In this document: in pieces, positions 1-11,256 of the stretch
Numbering within the stretch: the stretch's first letter is position 1
Layout of the letters: the number at the start of each line of letters is the position of its first letter
Assembly: GCA_011033025.1 (NCBI GenBank)
Contig: WFMF01000380.1
Coordinates: forward strand, 1-64,000
Source of the DNA: Beroe forskalii
Taxonomy: Eukaryota > Ctenophora > Nuda > Beroida > Beroidae
Reading direction: 5' to 3'
DNA length: 64,000 nucleotides
Translations under genes and position numbers: made by a program
The notes under the pieces: generated by a model
The model's database searches: none
Told to the model about the DNA's origin: nothing
Seen by the model: the letters and a program-made list of their open reading frames with translations, nothing else

Positions 1-598
1 TGTGATATCACGCTCATGAATTGCATCATTATGGCGGAACCATATGTGTATGCAACAAAATAATATTTGGCATGTCCAAAATTGATTGGGGAACCATAAT
101 CCATATCTAATTAATGTTAAAAACCAATGAGTTTCACATGATAACTTCATAACATCCATGTGCCTTTTCAGAGTACAAATGGCAGCCTTAATTGACTTAT
201 TCCAGGGCGTGTTTGTACAAACAAACGTGTAGAACCTTATTAGAGGTCATGAAGTAGCTATTTTTACCGGAATAAGATAAAATTAGAAATTTGCATCTGA
301 AAACTTTACCATCCCTTTAACAGTTGCAACTCGCCAATTCATTTTCAATCACAATTAAAAAGGGAAAAGTTATCAACCAATTACCACGCAAAGATAAATA
401 ATGAAAAATAATTATAAGTGTCGCAAGTCAAACTGGACTTCAGACCCTCTCACATTGCACGAACTTATAGTTATAAAACTTTTGAGGGTGGCTTGGAAGT
501 GCGGTACGTTTGTGCAATTGAGCACCTCATCTCACGGTCGGAACATTTCGCGCGGCAATAAATTTCAACATTCACTTTCGCAGATTGCTCCATTGTAC
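1..598. other. Gene-less stretch downstream of NGLY1
   Basis: AT-rich non-coding sequence lying 3' of NGLY1. A plus-strand open frame at 401-688 has no recognisable domain, no splice context and biased composition, so I do not call it a gene. Nothing else is supported. Confidence 0.5.
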
Positions 599-604
599 TT
601 TAAT
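599..604 (-). terminator. NGLY1: Possible ATTAAA polyadenylation signal of NGLY1
   Basis: TTTAAT on the plus strand reads ATTAAA on the minus strand, about 100 bases past the NGLY1 stop codon. I saw no AATAAA between the stop and the window edge, so this common variant is the best candidate. Inference only. Confidence 0.35.
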
Positions 605-702
605 CACAAGTACAAATCCAATTGTTTCGCTATCACAGCTCTTTCCAGTTTCCAACGGCAAAATCGGATTTCAAAGATCATTAGTTAACTATTAACTTAA
701 AG

Positions 703-3700
703 TTAAAACGTTAGGTCAATGGAAAAAGGCGTATCCGTACCATCTAACTCAGTTCTGAAAAGCTGTGTGTGTTGCCATGAATTGTCCTGGGAACCACTAC
801 TGCTCATGCTCGCCATTATATAGAACGAGGTACAGCCGACCAGTCCTGTGAGGTCGATATCAGCGAATTGCGGGTGGAAGTCTGGGGTCGTGCCGCCTAC
901 ACCACAAGCCCACCCAACTTTACCTTCCTCAAATGTTGTGTGAGCCATCCGAATAGTTACTGTCTTGATAGGTTTCACAGTTTCTACCAACCACTCTGAA
1001 AAAGTGATAGTGAATATTCGAGGACATTTATGGACATTTTTTTAGTTATGGGGAGTCTAATATCTGAAATATTCTTCGAATATTCTGAAATTTCCACCCC
1101 TACAACTACACCAGTTATACGAACGTGATGATACTGATTCAAGTTCAACAGCGTAATCACGTACGTACACGGTCCGCACAACTTTGAAATTTCAAAATGA
1201 TTCTCATTTCACGAAGTGACGAAATTTGTCTAAAAAAGTACCGTGTAAGTCACAGAAAGTTTGCAGAAGTATAGCATAATAATTCAGCTAATTTTGTGAC
1301 TTGGGATTCGAAACTTGTGCTTTCATGTCAAAACTTAGAATTTTATGAGTTTTAACAAGAATTGCGCCTGCCGGAGCATTTCTTGTGCGTTTTTGATTGT
1401 TCCCGTATGCAGGCGCTTAATTTCCTGTTCCCCGGGGCTGGTATAACTATTAGAACGTACGCTGTCATTTGACCGTTGTCAGTCTTCTTTTCTGACATAG
1501 TGAGTTGACGATAAAGCATAAAAGTGACCTCACAAATCAAGATACAATCGCGGGCGTACACCTACGGGAATTAAGAGGAAGAGTTGGTATTGAATAGATT
1601 AAAGATTCATCTGAAATAATTTTCCGTGATGAAACGCTTCTTCTATCAAGTGTGACATCGCAATACTAACTTACTAACATCATTGAATCAATTTTTAAAT
1701 TTTATAAATATTCCACGATATGCGGGCGCTATATATATTTAATTATTACCCTCCCGTGGCTCAAACTCCAGTGTGATAATTATCGATATATCACTCCTTT
1801 ATAGGACTACTGAACAGTGGCAGAATATCGTTAAATAAATTGTTGATTTTATGAAGGAGCACTCGAAAATCTATAAAAACGTTGAATTCAGACGAGGGTC
1901 GTTAGACCCGAGTGGGAGGAAGTACTGTTTTGTCGGGTAATAATACAATTAACAAACTCATGGATCGTGTGATATCGAAAATTGTCAAACTCGGCTGACG
2001 CCTCGTGTGACAATTTTCGATATAACACTCCCATTCGTTTGTTAATCGTACATTCTCCAACAATTTTGAATTAACGCGCGCAGATCGAAATATCACGTGG
2101 GCGATTTCGTTCCACGTGCCAAATGTTCGCGCGCGCGTTCCCGCCATTTCATAGAACTCTTTGAAGATTCGTTGCGCGCCGTTCCACGTTCAGAGTTGAA
2201 TAACTATGATCACCATTTTCGTTACGCGTTAAATTTTCTTTTGTGTTGCGTTGCAGATATCAAACCATTGCAATGATCGCTAATATTGTACCCCGCCTTG
2301 ATATTTTCAAGATTGAGATTCACAATATAATTACTAATTACTGACCAAGAATAAAGATTCAGATATGTCATTGTTATCAATCATGAACCGAGACAAACTC
2401 TTATGTTTTACTTTCCTCTAGTCAATTCTTTAGATCATTCATAACTGATGGCACTAATACTGCCCATTGTAAATTGGCCGAATTGCCCGCTACTTAAAGA
2501 AGTTCAAATGGCTGTGTGATTGAAATCCAATCTGATTGATTCTGTGAAGATTTTAGATTGATTAAGTTTTAATTTTATGATTGTTTTAAGAATTGTTAGA
2601 TTTTTGATAAAGAACATCAGCATGAACAGAGCATTGAACTCGAATACCTACAAAGTAGCCCAGTTAGCTAGCTGCAGCCCATAATGCGAAGGATGCCACT
2701 ACACCAAGCTATTCTGACGCGAGTGATATTATAAAGGAGCATTTGATCGAAAATGTGACATACGACGACGACGACGACCAACGACCAAAAACCACCACCT
2801 ATTTCAGATTTAACAGTACGCGTAAAGGTAGTATACACACAACCCCCACAAAACACGATCTCTGCTAACCTTTTCTCAATGCCTTTTTGTAAAACAAAAA
2901 CGCGATTGGGAACAGGAAAAAATGGAAGTTTATATTGGAGTTTCACAAGTGATAAGTAATTTTTCAAGTAATTTGAATAGTTTGAGTCTGATAACAGCTT
3001 ACTTATAGAGGATACAGATTCATTCCTTTCCCGAGCCAAGTAAGCCATGTTCCAGTCATATTCCACCTTCCGTATCACACCTGTTGACTCGTGTATCAGA
3101 CTGTCAAAAGATTGGAGCACCTGAAATGCGTATTTGATGACCCTTACAATATTTGATTGTGACCCTTTTATAGACGTCGCTCGGCGCTCCAGGTGCAATT
3201 TACCTTAAAAATACTTTTTCGTAAGATCAAAGGAATTAAATACTTATCTGGCAATAATTCAAATCACTTTTCCAATGCTGTCTGACAGTCTGATGCTAAC
3301 AGAGCTTTGGGGGAAGCTGCTAGAAAGTCACTGACAGCCCCCTACTCCCTAGTCCCTTAATATAGCGTTTTCCTATCCTACCTTATCCCTGTACCGACTG
3401 CGAATACGTAGTAGTTAGTGGCGTAACTACAGTCTACCACACCTCGAACCTAAAGTAACCACACCAAGGCTACCACACCTCGAACCTAAAGTAACCACAC
3501 TAAGGCTACCACACCTCGAACCTAAAGTAACCACACTAAGGCTACCACACCTCGAACCTAAAGTAACCACACTATGGCTACCACACGTCGAACCTAAAGT
3601 AACCACTCTATGGCTACCACGCCTCGAACCTAAAGTAACCACACTATGGTTACCACACCTCGAACCTAAAGTAACCACACTAAGGCTACCACACCTCGAA

Positions 3701-6700
3701 CCTAAAGTAACCACACTAAGGCTACCACACCTCGAACCTAAAGTAACCACACTATGGCTACCACGCCTCGAACCTAAAGTAACCACTCTATGGCTACCAC
3801 GCCTCGAACCTAAAGTAACCACACTATGGTTACCACGCCTCGAACCTAAAGCAACCACACTATGGTTACCACGCCTCGAACCTAAAGTAACCACTCTATG
3901 GCTACCACGCCTCGAACCTAAAGTAACCGCACTATGGTTACCACGCCTCGAACCTAAAGTAACCACACTATGGTTACCACGCCTCGAACCTAAAGTAACC
4001 GCACTATGGTTACCATTGTCTGACGTCGTCAGGCAACGCCTGACAAGGTTACCACACCTACCCTCACCTGGGTGTCTGCCCCATTCCTCAACACAGTGTA
4101 CTGGTCTGTGGCCGGGGTGTACGTTAGCTGGAACGATGCCACATCCCCACTCTTGATGACATGTCCGGTGGCACCATGGCTCAATGTGCCACTTTCACCA
4201 CGACTCTGGCGCCACTCTAGCGAACCGCTCTCCCTTCCTCCGTACGCTTCTGCAGCTGCTTGGTGACGGTTCATTAAATTATTACTTTAATCCAGTTGTT
4301 ACGGTGGAGAAAACCAATCCAAATCAACTTAACTTCCAATCATCGTGGCTTGTGTGAGCAAGATCTATTCAAGTATTCAATATTGATGTTTTTATATTTA
4401 GTTTCTATGCCCGAGTAAGACCCAGTTCTTACAATTGTACTTTCACTAAAATGAAGGTTAATTAATGTATGACCTTATGAGTACACTATCTCACTTTTAC
4501 CTGGAGTTTGCGGCTTAACCAGCCAGGCTGTTATCTCCTGAGCCAAGCGTTTTGTGAGCAGAGCTTTCTTCTGGGGACTGTGTGCGAAGTACAACTTGTT
4601 GCAGGCTGAGATTGCGGTCATCACTTCCCGCTCCCCTTCCCTCCGCGACCTGACCTCGGAGGGGTTCAGGGTGTACCTGCGAGGGGCACGAAGTGTAATG
4701 AATTTAGTTGAGGTTTGAACAGTGAATACATCATGTTAATGTTTAATCTAAACTTACCGTGGTTATGAGTGTGCGAATTTTATATCTTAACAAAGAGTTT
4801 TTCAACAGCAATCATCTCCCGATGAGTAGACATTTGAGCTTTTGATGGGTTTTGTGATCACAAATTTAATGAAACACTGAAGTGAAAATACCTGTATGTC
4901 ACATCCACAATCTCGTCTTTAGAGAAGGCTATCACATAACTCAAAGTCTTCTTCCAACCTTGTTCATAAATCTGCAGGACGTTAGCCTTTAAAATGGTGG
5001 TTCATAATAAGGAAAATTTCTACGGAGTTGAAAGGGACTGACATAATTTTGGTCGGAAATGATCATGTTAAGTGGAGTGAGAATATTAAAATCTAGGCGT
5101 TTGCTGCTTAGGAAACCTACCAGGGGTCTATCCCAGGCGTTCTCACAGGAGTCGAGGTGGACCCATCTCTTCAGATGCGGGGAGTACACCTCTGTCCAGA
5201 CATGGTCAGTTACGTCGTAGATATACCTTGGGAAGCAGGAGGGTAACTAACGAAACTATCGAGGGGGTTACTGATTAAGGTGTGTTTTTGAGGGGAGGGG
5301 GAGGGTTACTAACGAAACTATCGAGGGGGTTACTGATTAAGGTGTGTTTTTGAGGGGAGGGGGAGGGTTACTAACGAAACTATCGAGGGGGTTACTGATT
5401 AGGGTGTGTTTTTGAGGGGAGGGGGAGGGTAACTAACGAAACTATCGAGGGGTTACTGATTAGGGTGTGTTTTTGAGGGGAGGGGGAGGGTTACTAACGA
5501 AACTATCGAGGGGTTACTGATTAGGGTGTGTTTTTGAGGGAGGGGAGGGTAACTAACGAAACTATCGAGGGGTTACTGATTAGGGTGTGTTTTTGAGGGG
5601 AGGGGAGGGTTACTAACGAAACTATCGAGGGGTTACTGATTAGGTGTGTTTTTGAGGGGAGGGGGAGGGTTACTAACGAAACTATCGAGGGGGTTACTGA
5701 TTAAGGTGTGTTTTTGAGGGGAGGGGGAGGGTTACTAACGAAACTATCGAGGGGGTTACTGATTAGGGTGTGTTTTTGAGGGGAGGGGAGGGTAACTAAC
5801 GAACCTATCGAGGGGGTTACTGATTAGGGTGTGTTTTTGAGGGGAGGGGGAGGGTTACTAACGAAACTATCGAGGGGGTTACTGATTAGGGTGTGTTTTT
5901 GAGGGGAGGGGGAGGGTAACTAACGAAACTATCGAGGGGGTTACTGATTAGGGTGTGTTTTTGAGGGGAGGGGGAGGGTTACTAACGAAACTATCGAGGG
6001 GGTTACTGATTAGGGTGCGTTTTTGAGATATACAAACCACATCACAAGATTTATTGATAAGTAGGGTTTCTCCAAGAACCGTTCAGGTTGAAGGCTCCAG
6101 ACATTTCACAATTCGGATTTTAGAAGAAAAGAAAAGTGGCGATTTACTTAACTCGGAGTTCAGAAGTTACTAGTTACTTGGACTGACCTAGCATCGTAGC
6201 CGAGTGCCCTGCAGATTCCGGTGAAGCAGTTAGCCCATTCCCCGCACCGTCCCTCGTGCGTGTCCAGGAGCTTCATGGGGCAGTTGTACCGGGGGAAACG
6301 CTGACTCCTCCCTGCAAGTGGGTTACCAGGCATGTGAAAAACACTGTATTGGAAATGAGATAGTGGCTTTTCGTCGATGAATTGATCTAGTGCTTTTCAT
6401 GTGTTCATTATCACTTTATCAAGCCATTCAGCATTATTATAAAAAAAGGGGTCTCAATGTGGAATCTCGCCATTCTCGATCTCTTGGGTAAATAATTAAC
6501 AATAGATATAAAAAGTTATGCAGCTTACTTCACAACGATCGCCCTGGTACTCACCACAAACAGTGCACTGGTGGTTCTCAACTCTGTGCCCTCCTGCAGC
6601 CAGCTCTTCAGGAGTTGGGGTCAGGGGCGGACCGCTTTGCGAGGGAGACCCGCACAGGTCACATGGCTTGCAGTCTACCCAGGTGAAGAACTCAGTCTTA

Positions 6701-7567
6701 AACCACCGCATTACCTGAAACACGACTTGTTCCCAGCCATCAGAAGGGAGTATTTCACAGGGAGTGACAAAGTGTGGCAGGCTTTAATACCCATATGCGT
6801 GCACATGGTTAGATCGATAAAAACGTGTAAAATTACTGTTCTTTTGACTGTCAAAAATACTTTTCATATGACTTCTGAGTTCTGTCAAATGATAATAATG
6901 AATAAAGTAAATTGTGTGAACTGTAAATTGTGCGTCTTCATCAATCCCTTCATCAGTCGATGTATGTGCACACATATTGGTCATGTTTTGATGTCACTGG
7001 TAAGACGGCTAAATCACAAATTTTCATCTAACTTAGGAGGTGTATTGATGCCGATTTGTGGAGGTTGTAATTCGGGAATTTTTCGGAAAAATCCTCATTT
7101 TTACATACCATGACAGTTCAGAATGACGTCATTATTATATGTTAACTACAGTTAACTACAGTTATGACGTGAGAAAGATCCCCAAATTGCAACCTACCAA
7201 ATTTGTAAACACCAACATTTTACTCCACATAAATACATCTCCTAAGGTATTCAAACTATTTTTTTTACAACACCACACAGGCAAATTCGAGGTCTCGAAT
7301 GACTCACTTCAACTACTAAATTGGTTTCTTAGGAGAAATGCTTTCCAACCCCTCGTTTGAACGACTTTACTTGTTTCTGTTTCCCCCAATTAACCTCACC
7401 TCTTTGATGAAATGCTCATGGAAAGTCAGACTATCGGAGATCTGAGTTGCAGCGCTGAACAGCTTCTTCAACGGCACTGTATTCTGAACCTTGTCGACGA
7501 AGGCTTTGTCTTCGTACTTCAAGACTTGTGTTCGGATTGCTCCAAGTTTCGCTGCGTCCAGAGCCAT
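703..7567 (-). CDS. NGLY1: Peptide:N-glycanase (NGLY1/PNGase), nine coding exons
   Basis: Cytosolic amidase that removes N-glycans from misfolded glycoproteins exported for ER-associated degradation. Coding exons, in order of transcription: 7567-7400, 6714-6555, 6311-6188, 5226-5121, 4971-4892, 4676-4501, 4258-4068, 3120-3003, 995-703. They sum to 1416 nt (471 aa plus stop), and every junction keeps phase with GT-AG sites. The transglutaminase-like core has two CxxC zinc-type pairs (CKPCDLC and CTVC), the catalytic cysteine in RCGEWANCF, the histidine in [11 protein letters not shown] and the aspartate in WVHLDSCE. The C-terminal PAW region includes [10 protein letters not shown] and WQHTQLFR. 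The usual N-terminal PUB domain of animal NGLY1 is not visible. The ATG at 7567 lies 8 bases inside an exon whose frame stays open to its acceptor, so upstream exons may exist. Two minisatellites sit in its introns. Family identity is very secure; the N-terminus is not. Confidence 0.95.
1948..2046. repeat. About 100-bp imperfect palindrome in the last NGLY1 intron
   Basis: ATTAACAAAC at 1948-1957 is matched by GTTTGTTAAT at 2037-2046. Inside, GATATCGAAAATTGTCA pairs with TGACAATTTTCGATAT around a short loop. It looks like a miniature inverted-repeat element or a stable hairpin. No clear target duplication was seen. Confidence 0.5.
3433..4013. repeat. 36-bp minisatellite, about 16 copies
   Basis: Tandem units of about 36 bp of the form GGCTACCACACCTCGAACCT followed by AAAGTAACCACACTAT, with single-base variants (ACACCTCG or ACGCCTCG; AAGGCT, ATGGCT or ATGGTT). 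The array lies in an NGLY1 intron about 55 bases past the 5' splice site at 4067. A long minus-strand open frame across it is only a consequence of the unit being divisible by three. Confidence 0.92.
5236..6027. repeat. 61-62 bp minisatellite, 13 copies
   Basis: Thirteen tandem copies of a unit containing TTACTAACGAAACTATCGAG, then a GGGTTACTGATT segment, GTGTGTTTTTGAGG and a G-rich tract. Units vary by G-run length. The array starts about 10 bases upstream (minus sense) of the NGLY1 acceptor at 5227. On the transcribed strand each unit therefore carries a C/T-rich tract resembling a polypyrimidine tract. Confidence 0.92.
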
Positions 7568-7574
7568 TAAGGAT

Positions 7575-7839
7575 CTGAAAAGATAAAAATCCTGACTACC
7601 TTGGTACCTTACGATTCACGAGGGATATTGATATGGTGGAAAATTTGGGGATTATAATAATTTCATGTTGATTCCTAATTTTCCCAAAATCCCATTTCAG
7701 ATCGTTCACATATTACGTTATCACCAAGAAGGTGAAGAGCGAATCATGCATTGTATGTATTGAGTCACTTGAGAAATCAGGTAAGTTGATCAGAACCAAT
7801 GCATCTGAATAAAATATATTGAATTCGACGTTACATGTC
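7575..7839. other. Spacer between NGLY1 first coding exon and tRNA-Glu
   Basis: AT-rich sequence preceded on the minus strand by a good acceptor (CTTTTCAG) for the 7567-7400 exon, so it is probably intronic to NGLY1. No other signal seen. Confidence 0.4.
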
Positions 7840-7911
7840 TCCCATATGGTGTAGGGGCTAGCATCTGTGGCTTTCACCCACAAGACCCGGGTTCGATTCC
7901 CGGTATGGGAA
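7840..7911 (+). tRNA. tRNA-Glu (anticodon UUC)
   Basis: A complete cloverleaf. The acceptor stem TCCCATA (7840-7846) pairs with TATGGGA (7904-7910), followed by an A discriminator at 7911. The anticodon stem TGTGG (7866-7870) pairs with CCACA (7878-7882) around the loop CTTTCAC, with anticodon TTC at 7873-7875. The internal B box GGTTCGATTCC is at 7890-7900 and the A box is TGGTGTAGGGG. The sequence closely follows metazoan nuclear tRNA-Glu. CCA is not encoded, as expected, and there is no intron. A T-rich stretch just downstream (7915-7920) fits Pol III termination. It lies antisense to, and just upstream of, the first recognised NGLY1 exon. Confidence 0.96.
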
Positions 7912-8460
7912 CATATCTTTTGCAACTATCAACCAACCAAAATAATAGAATCTTTCTTCTGATGTGATTTTTAAGTTCGTTCAACTGCATTCAAGTCGTA
8001 CTGAACTGTACATTGTGTAAACTCGATATTAAATCCACTTCCGACGAATCACAACCTGATGTTTGAGCTATAATCAACTGTGAGCACTGAGCAACTTCAG
8101 CTAAACAGTAATGTGTCACATCCAAATTGACATTAGACATAATCAATGACAATTAGCGTCGATTCCAATGCCAGAATCTGCAGAATCGGTTATCGGGTTT
8201 TGGCCTACGTAGAGACAAGTTCATACGTTCACGGTGACTTCGATTGAACTATGACAACGCCTCGTTAAAAACGAGCATTAATTGCGCGTCAATCCGCGCA
8301 TTTCGAATAATTACTTTGGCAGTGCGCCCTACAAGCTTACAAGGGAATTCAGCGAACGACCATTGCCAATTTGCCACACTGTCACACTCGAAGGTATGGC
8401 AGATTTTCCGGTTATGCCGCACTTTTCTCCCCTTTTTGCCACAAAATAACTCCACAACCA

Positions 8461-8698
8461 TCACACTTCAAACTCCAGGATTTGATCAAACGAGCGGTGT
8501 AGCAGTGCTTGTCTGACGATGTTCCAGCAGTTATACGAGTTGTTGTACGTGTTTGAGCCGCTGGAATACCGCAGGAATACCGGAGCATGGCGCGGAACTA
8601 CAACTTCAGTATGACTGAAAGGGAAGCAGACCAGCTTTCTGTCCTGTCTAAGCTTTGCATCAGTAAATTCACAGAAGGCGATTATATACACCTCTTTG
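8461..8698 (-). CDS. Unassigned terminal coding exon
   Basis: On the minus strand a good acceptor (CCTTTCAG) precedes an open frame beginning SPKEVYIIAFCEFTDAKLRQ and ending DQILEFEV before a stop. The composition is globular and protein-like, not repeat-like. The frame could also run further upstream to about 8838. I do not recognise the family. It could be the last exon of another minus-strand gene or a pseudogene. I found no convincing partner exon nearby. Confidence 0.35.
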
Positions 8699-8861
8699 GG
8701 AGATCTGAAAGGAAGCATCGCGATCAAAGAACCACTCAGACAAAGTACAGTTTGGCTCATTGAAAGGGATATGTCCCACATGGAAGGGTTTTGCAAGAAA
8801 TTTGAGATATAATTATGCCAAAGTGCATTCAACTGCACAATCCCTTCATCTTGTAAAGACT

Positions 8862-9075
8862 ACCAGACTTGGGGTGCCATGATTTCCGGGTTATCGTTGC
8901 GAGCAGACTATCAGAAAAACAACTAAACAAGAACGAGACAGAAACGACCGAAGAAGCAGTTCGTGAAGCTGCTGGGACAGTTTGTAATGTGAATCTGTTT
9001 TCTGTTGATTGCCAATGTGTCGAGGCAATCACAGGGCTCAGCCAAGGTACTACAGGGTCCGATATGAAGATATAG
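8862..9075 (+). CDS. Possible coding exon on the opposite strand
   Basis: An acceptor-like AAGACTACCAG precedes an open frame containing SRLSEKQLNKNETETTEEAV and ending GTTGSDMKI before a stop. It overlaps a minus-strand frame and has no recognised domain. Weakly supported; listed because its composition is protein-like. Confidence 0.2.
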
Positions 9076-9660
9076 TTCTGAATACTACCATTACAGTGAA
9101 TGGACTATTCAATTATTTAGATTTATTAACAAGAAAGCTACTCCTGCATTAAAAGGCTTCATTGAGAAAACAATGAGGGGAGATTCCACAACATCACGCC
9201 CTTCTATAATCAAGAACTCCAACGCACTACTCACAAATTAATGGAAAAGTATGGACATTGATATAATCAGGGCAATCGAGAGCGGCTGTAAGGAATTCAT
9301 GACCTTATGTTATGTTTTCATTGTTTGTAAGTTTAATTTTGAAAAAGGTGTACAAAATATAATTCAGAACGTTTATCAATTTACATGATTCCATATGGAG
9401 TAATCTACAGTAGGTCTACCATGGATATTGGATATACCCAGACATAAATGAACAAAGCAAAACGACTGTGATTTAATAACCTTACCCCAAAAATTGGCTG
9501 TGGAATAACTCAATTTTACGAGAGGTTCAGAGGTTCAGGCCCACATGACTACATCTAAAGTAATTCGAACTCACGTGACTCAACCTCTAACTCGCTACTG
9601 GACTCGAGCACAGGTGGCCTACAACAGATGGTCTAGCTTGGATTTCCAGCAAGAACCTAC

Positions 9661-9990
9661 AAGAGGTCAAATTCACGTTACTCAACCTTGCGCAGTTCGA
9701 AGCCACGTTACTCAACCTGGCGCAGTTCAAAGCCACGTTACTCAACCTGGCGCAGTTAAAAGCCACGTTACTCAACCTGGCGCAGTTAAAAGCCACGTTA
9801 CTCAACCTGGCGCAGTTAAAAGCCACGTTACTCAACCTGGCGCAGGTCAAAGCCACGTTACTCAACCTGGCGCAGTTAAAAGCCACGTTACTCAACCTGG
9901 CGCAGTTAAAAGCCACGTTACTCAACCTGGCGCAGTTAAAAGCCACGTTACTCAACCTGGCGCAGGTCAAAGCCACGTAATACAACTTTC
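9661..9990. repeat. 30-bp minisatellite, 11 copies, with higher-order pattern
   Basis: Eleven exact 30-bp units built on AGCCACGTTACTCAACCTGG plus CGCAGTTAAA. The variable decamer runs CAGTTCGA, CAGTTCAA, then [CAGTTAAA x3, CAGGTCAA] twice, so a 120-bp four-unit block has itself been duplicated. Unit length divisible by three leaves frames open on both strands, but no gene is implied. Confidence 0.95.
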
Positions 9991-11256
9991 TCAGTCACAT
10001 GCATTCGTAGTTATGCGATAATCTAACCACTTTATTTAAACTAAGTATCTTTTGATGATATTCTTAAAGAAATCAGGCAATGAAATATTCATTTCGTCGT
10101 TCACGTAAACTCGCGTAGTGCAAGAAGTACAGCAATGGGATCTAATGTCATGTACAAACCATCGTATTTTATTTCGGTTCAATGTAATAAAGTAACAGAT
10201 ATCGGCCGCTTGTATTACAACAAGAGGCGTGTATATCGCAACATCATTACCAGAAGGTGTAGATGTTGTAAAAGTATAAAGGTAGATACTATAATAGTAT
10301 AATAAAAGTATAAAACGTCCATGTGAATTGTGAACAGAGTTGCATCACAATTCTATCGTCTGTTGTCTTACTGTATTTCTCATAATGACTAATTAATTAT
10401 AATAGAACAGTTAGAAACTTGAAGCCATGATTCACTCATATCATATTGAATATACTTATACTTATACTATCAATTGCACTGCGAAGGTAGTTGCAGTCCG
10501 TCACTACGAGGTCAAGAAAGTTAAATATTCCATTAATCGGAAGATACTCACTGTTTTTTGTACTTCAGGTGGGAAGGCAATTCTCAATGGGTCTGTCTCA
10601 CTATCTCAGAGTTCATACATTTGGAATTTTCAGTCACTAGCCTTATCACATGCTGGCAAATAGAAATAGGTGCAGTCAATGAAAATATAGTGAATTAGAC
10701 TCAAGAAACTGAAAACAATTTGGAAATTTCAAGGAATTATATTACAAGTTGTCGGTCGATGGAATTTGCAGACACATAAACGTTCAGGTTGATGATATCC
10801 AAAACTAAGGCAGAAATACGTAGTTTTGAATCCAAATAATTGAGAACGAATATTTATTGCTCACTATATTGAATGATTTAAGAAGTCAAGAAGAGATTTG
10901 AAAAGGAGATATTTCAAACTTTATAAAATTTATTTTCAGCAATTAGTTTCACTATTTTCAGTTGACATTTCTATATAATGATTTCCCCATCGCATTTCCT
11001 CATCAAAACATAGCACTGACGTCTGACATATTCACAGGCACGTAAATTCCAACCCAAACAGCAGATTGGGACACACATATTCTCACTGTGTTATTATAAC
11101 GCAACAGTTGAATTAATGCCAATAATGGAATTCGTAGCTTATTGGAAAGTATAGGAACGAGTACTCTTGACACTAAATATCAGACCATTTATCATGTATT
11201 ACATGTGTTTATACAAATGTAAATCGTCCAGCGAGTTAAAGACAGCGGCTGCAGGA
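9991..11256. other. Gene-less AT-rich stretch
   Basis: Between the 30-bp minisatellite and elongin B. Low-complexity AT-rich sequence with short open frames (for example 10427-10663 plus) that show no recognisable protein and no splice context. Probably the elongin B 3' UTR and intergenic DNA. Confidence 0.45.

Noticed and set aside
3427-3966. Long minus-strand frame [11 protein letters not shown]... as a repeat protein
   Set aside because: A 36-bp unit keeps any frame open; it lies inside an NGLY1 intron and has no start context or domain.
8461-8838. N-terminal PUB exon of NGLY1
   Set aside because: The frame ends in a stop before any donor and does not resemble a PUB domain, so it cannot be spliced to the 7574 acceptor as read.
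9661-9990. CRISPR-like array of 30-bp repeats
   Set aside because: Units are contiguous with no unique spacers, and the DNA is eukaryotic; it is a minisatellite.
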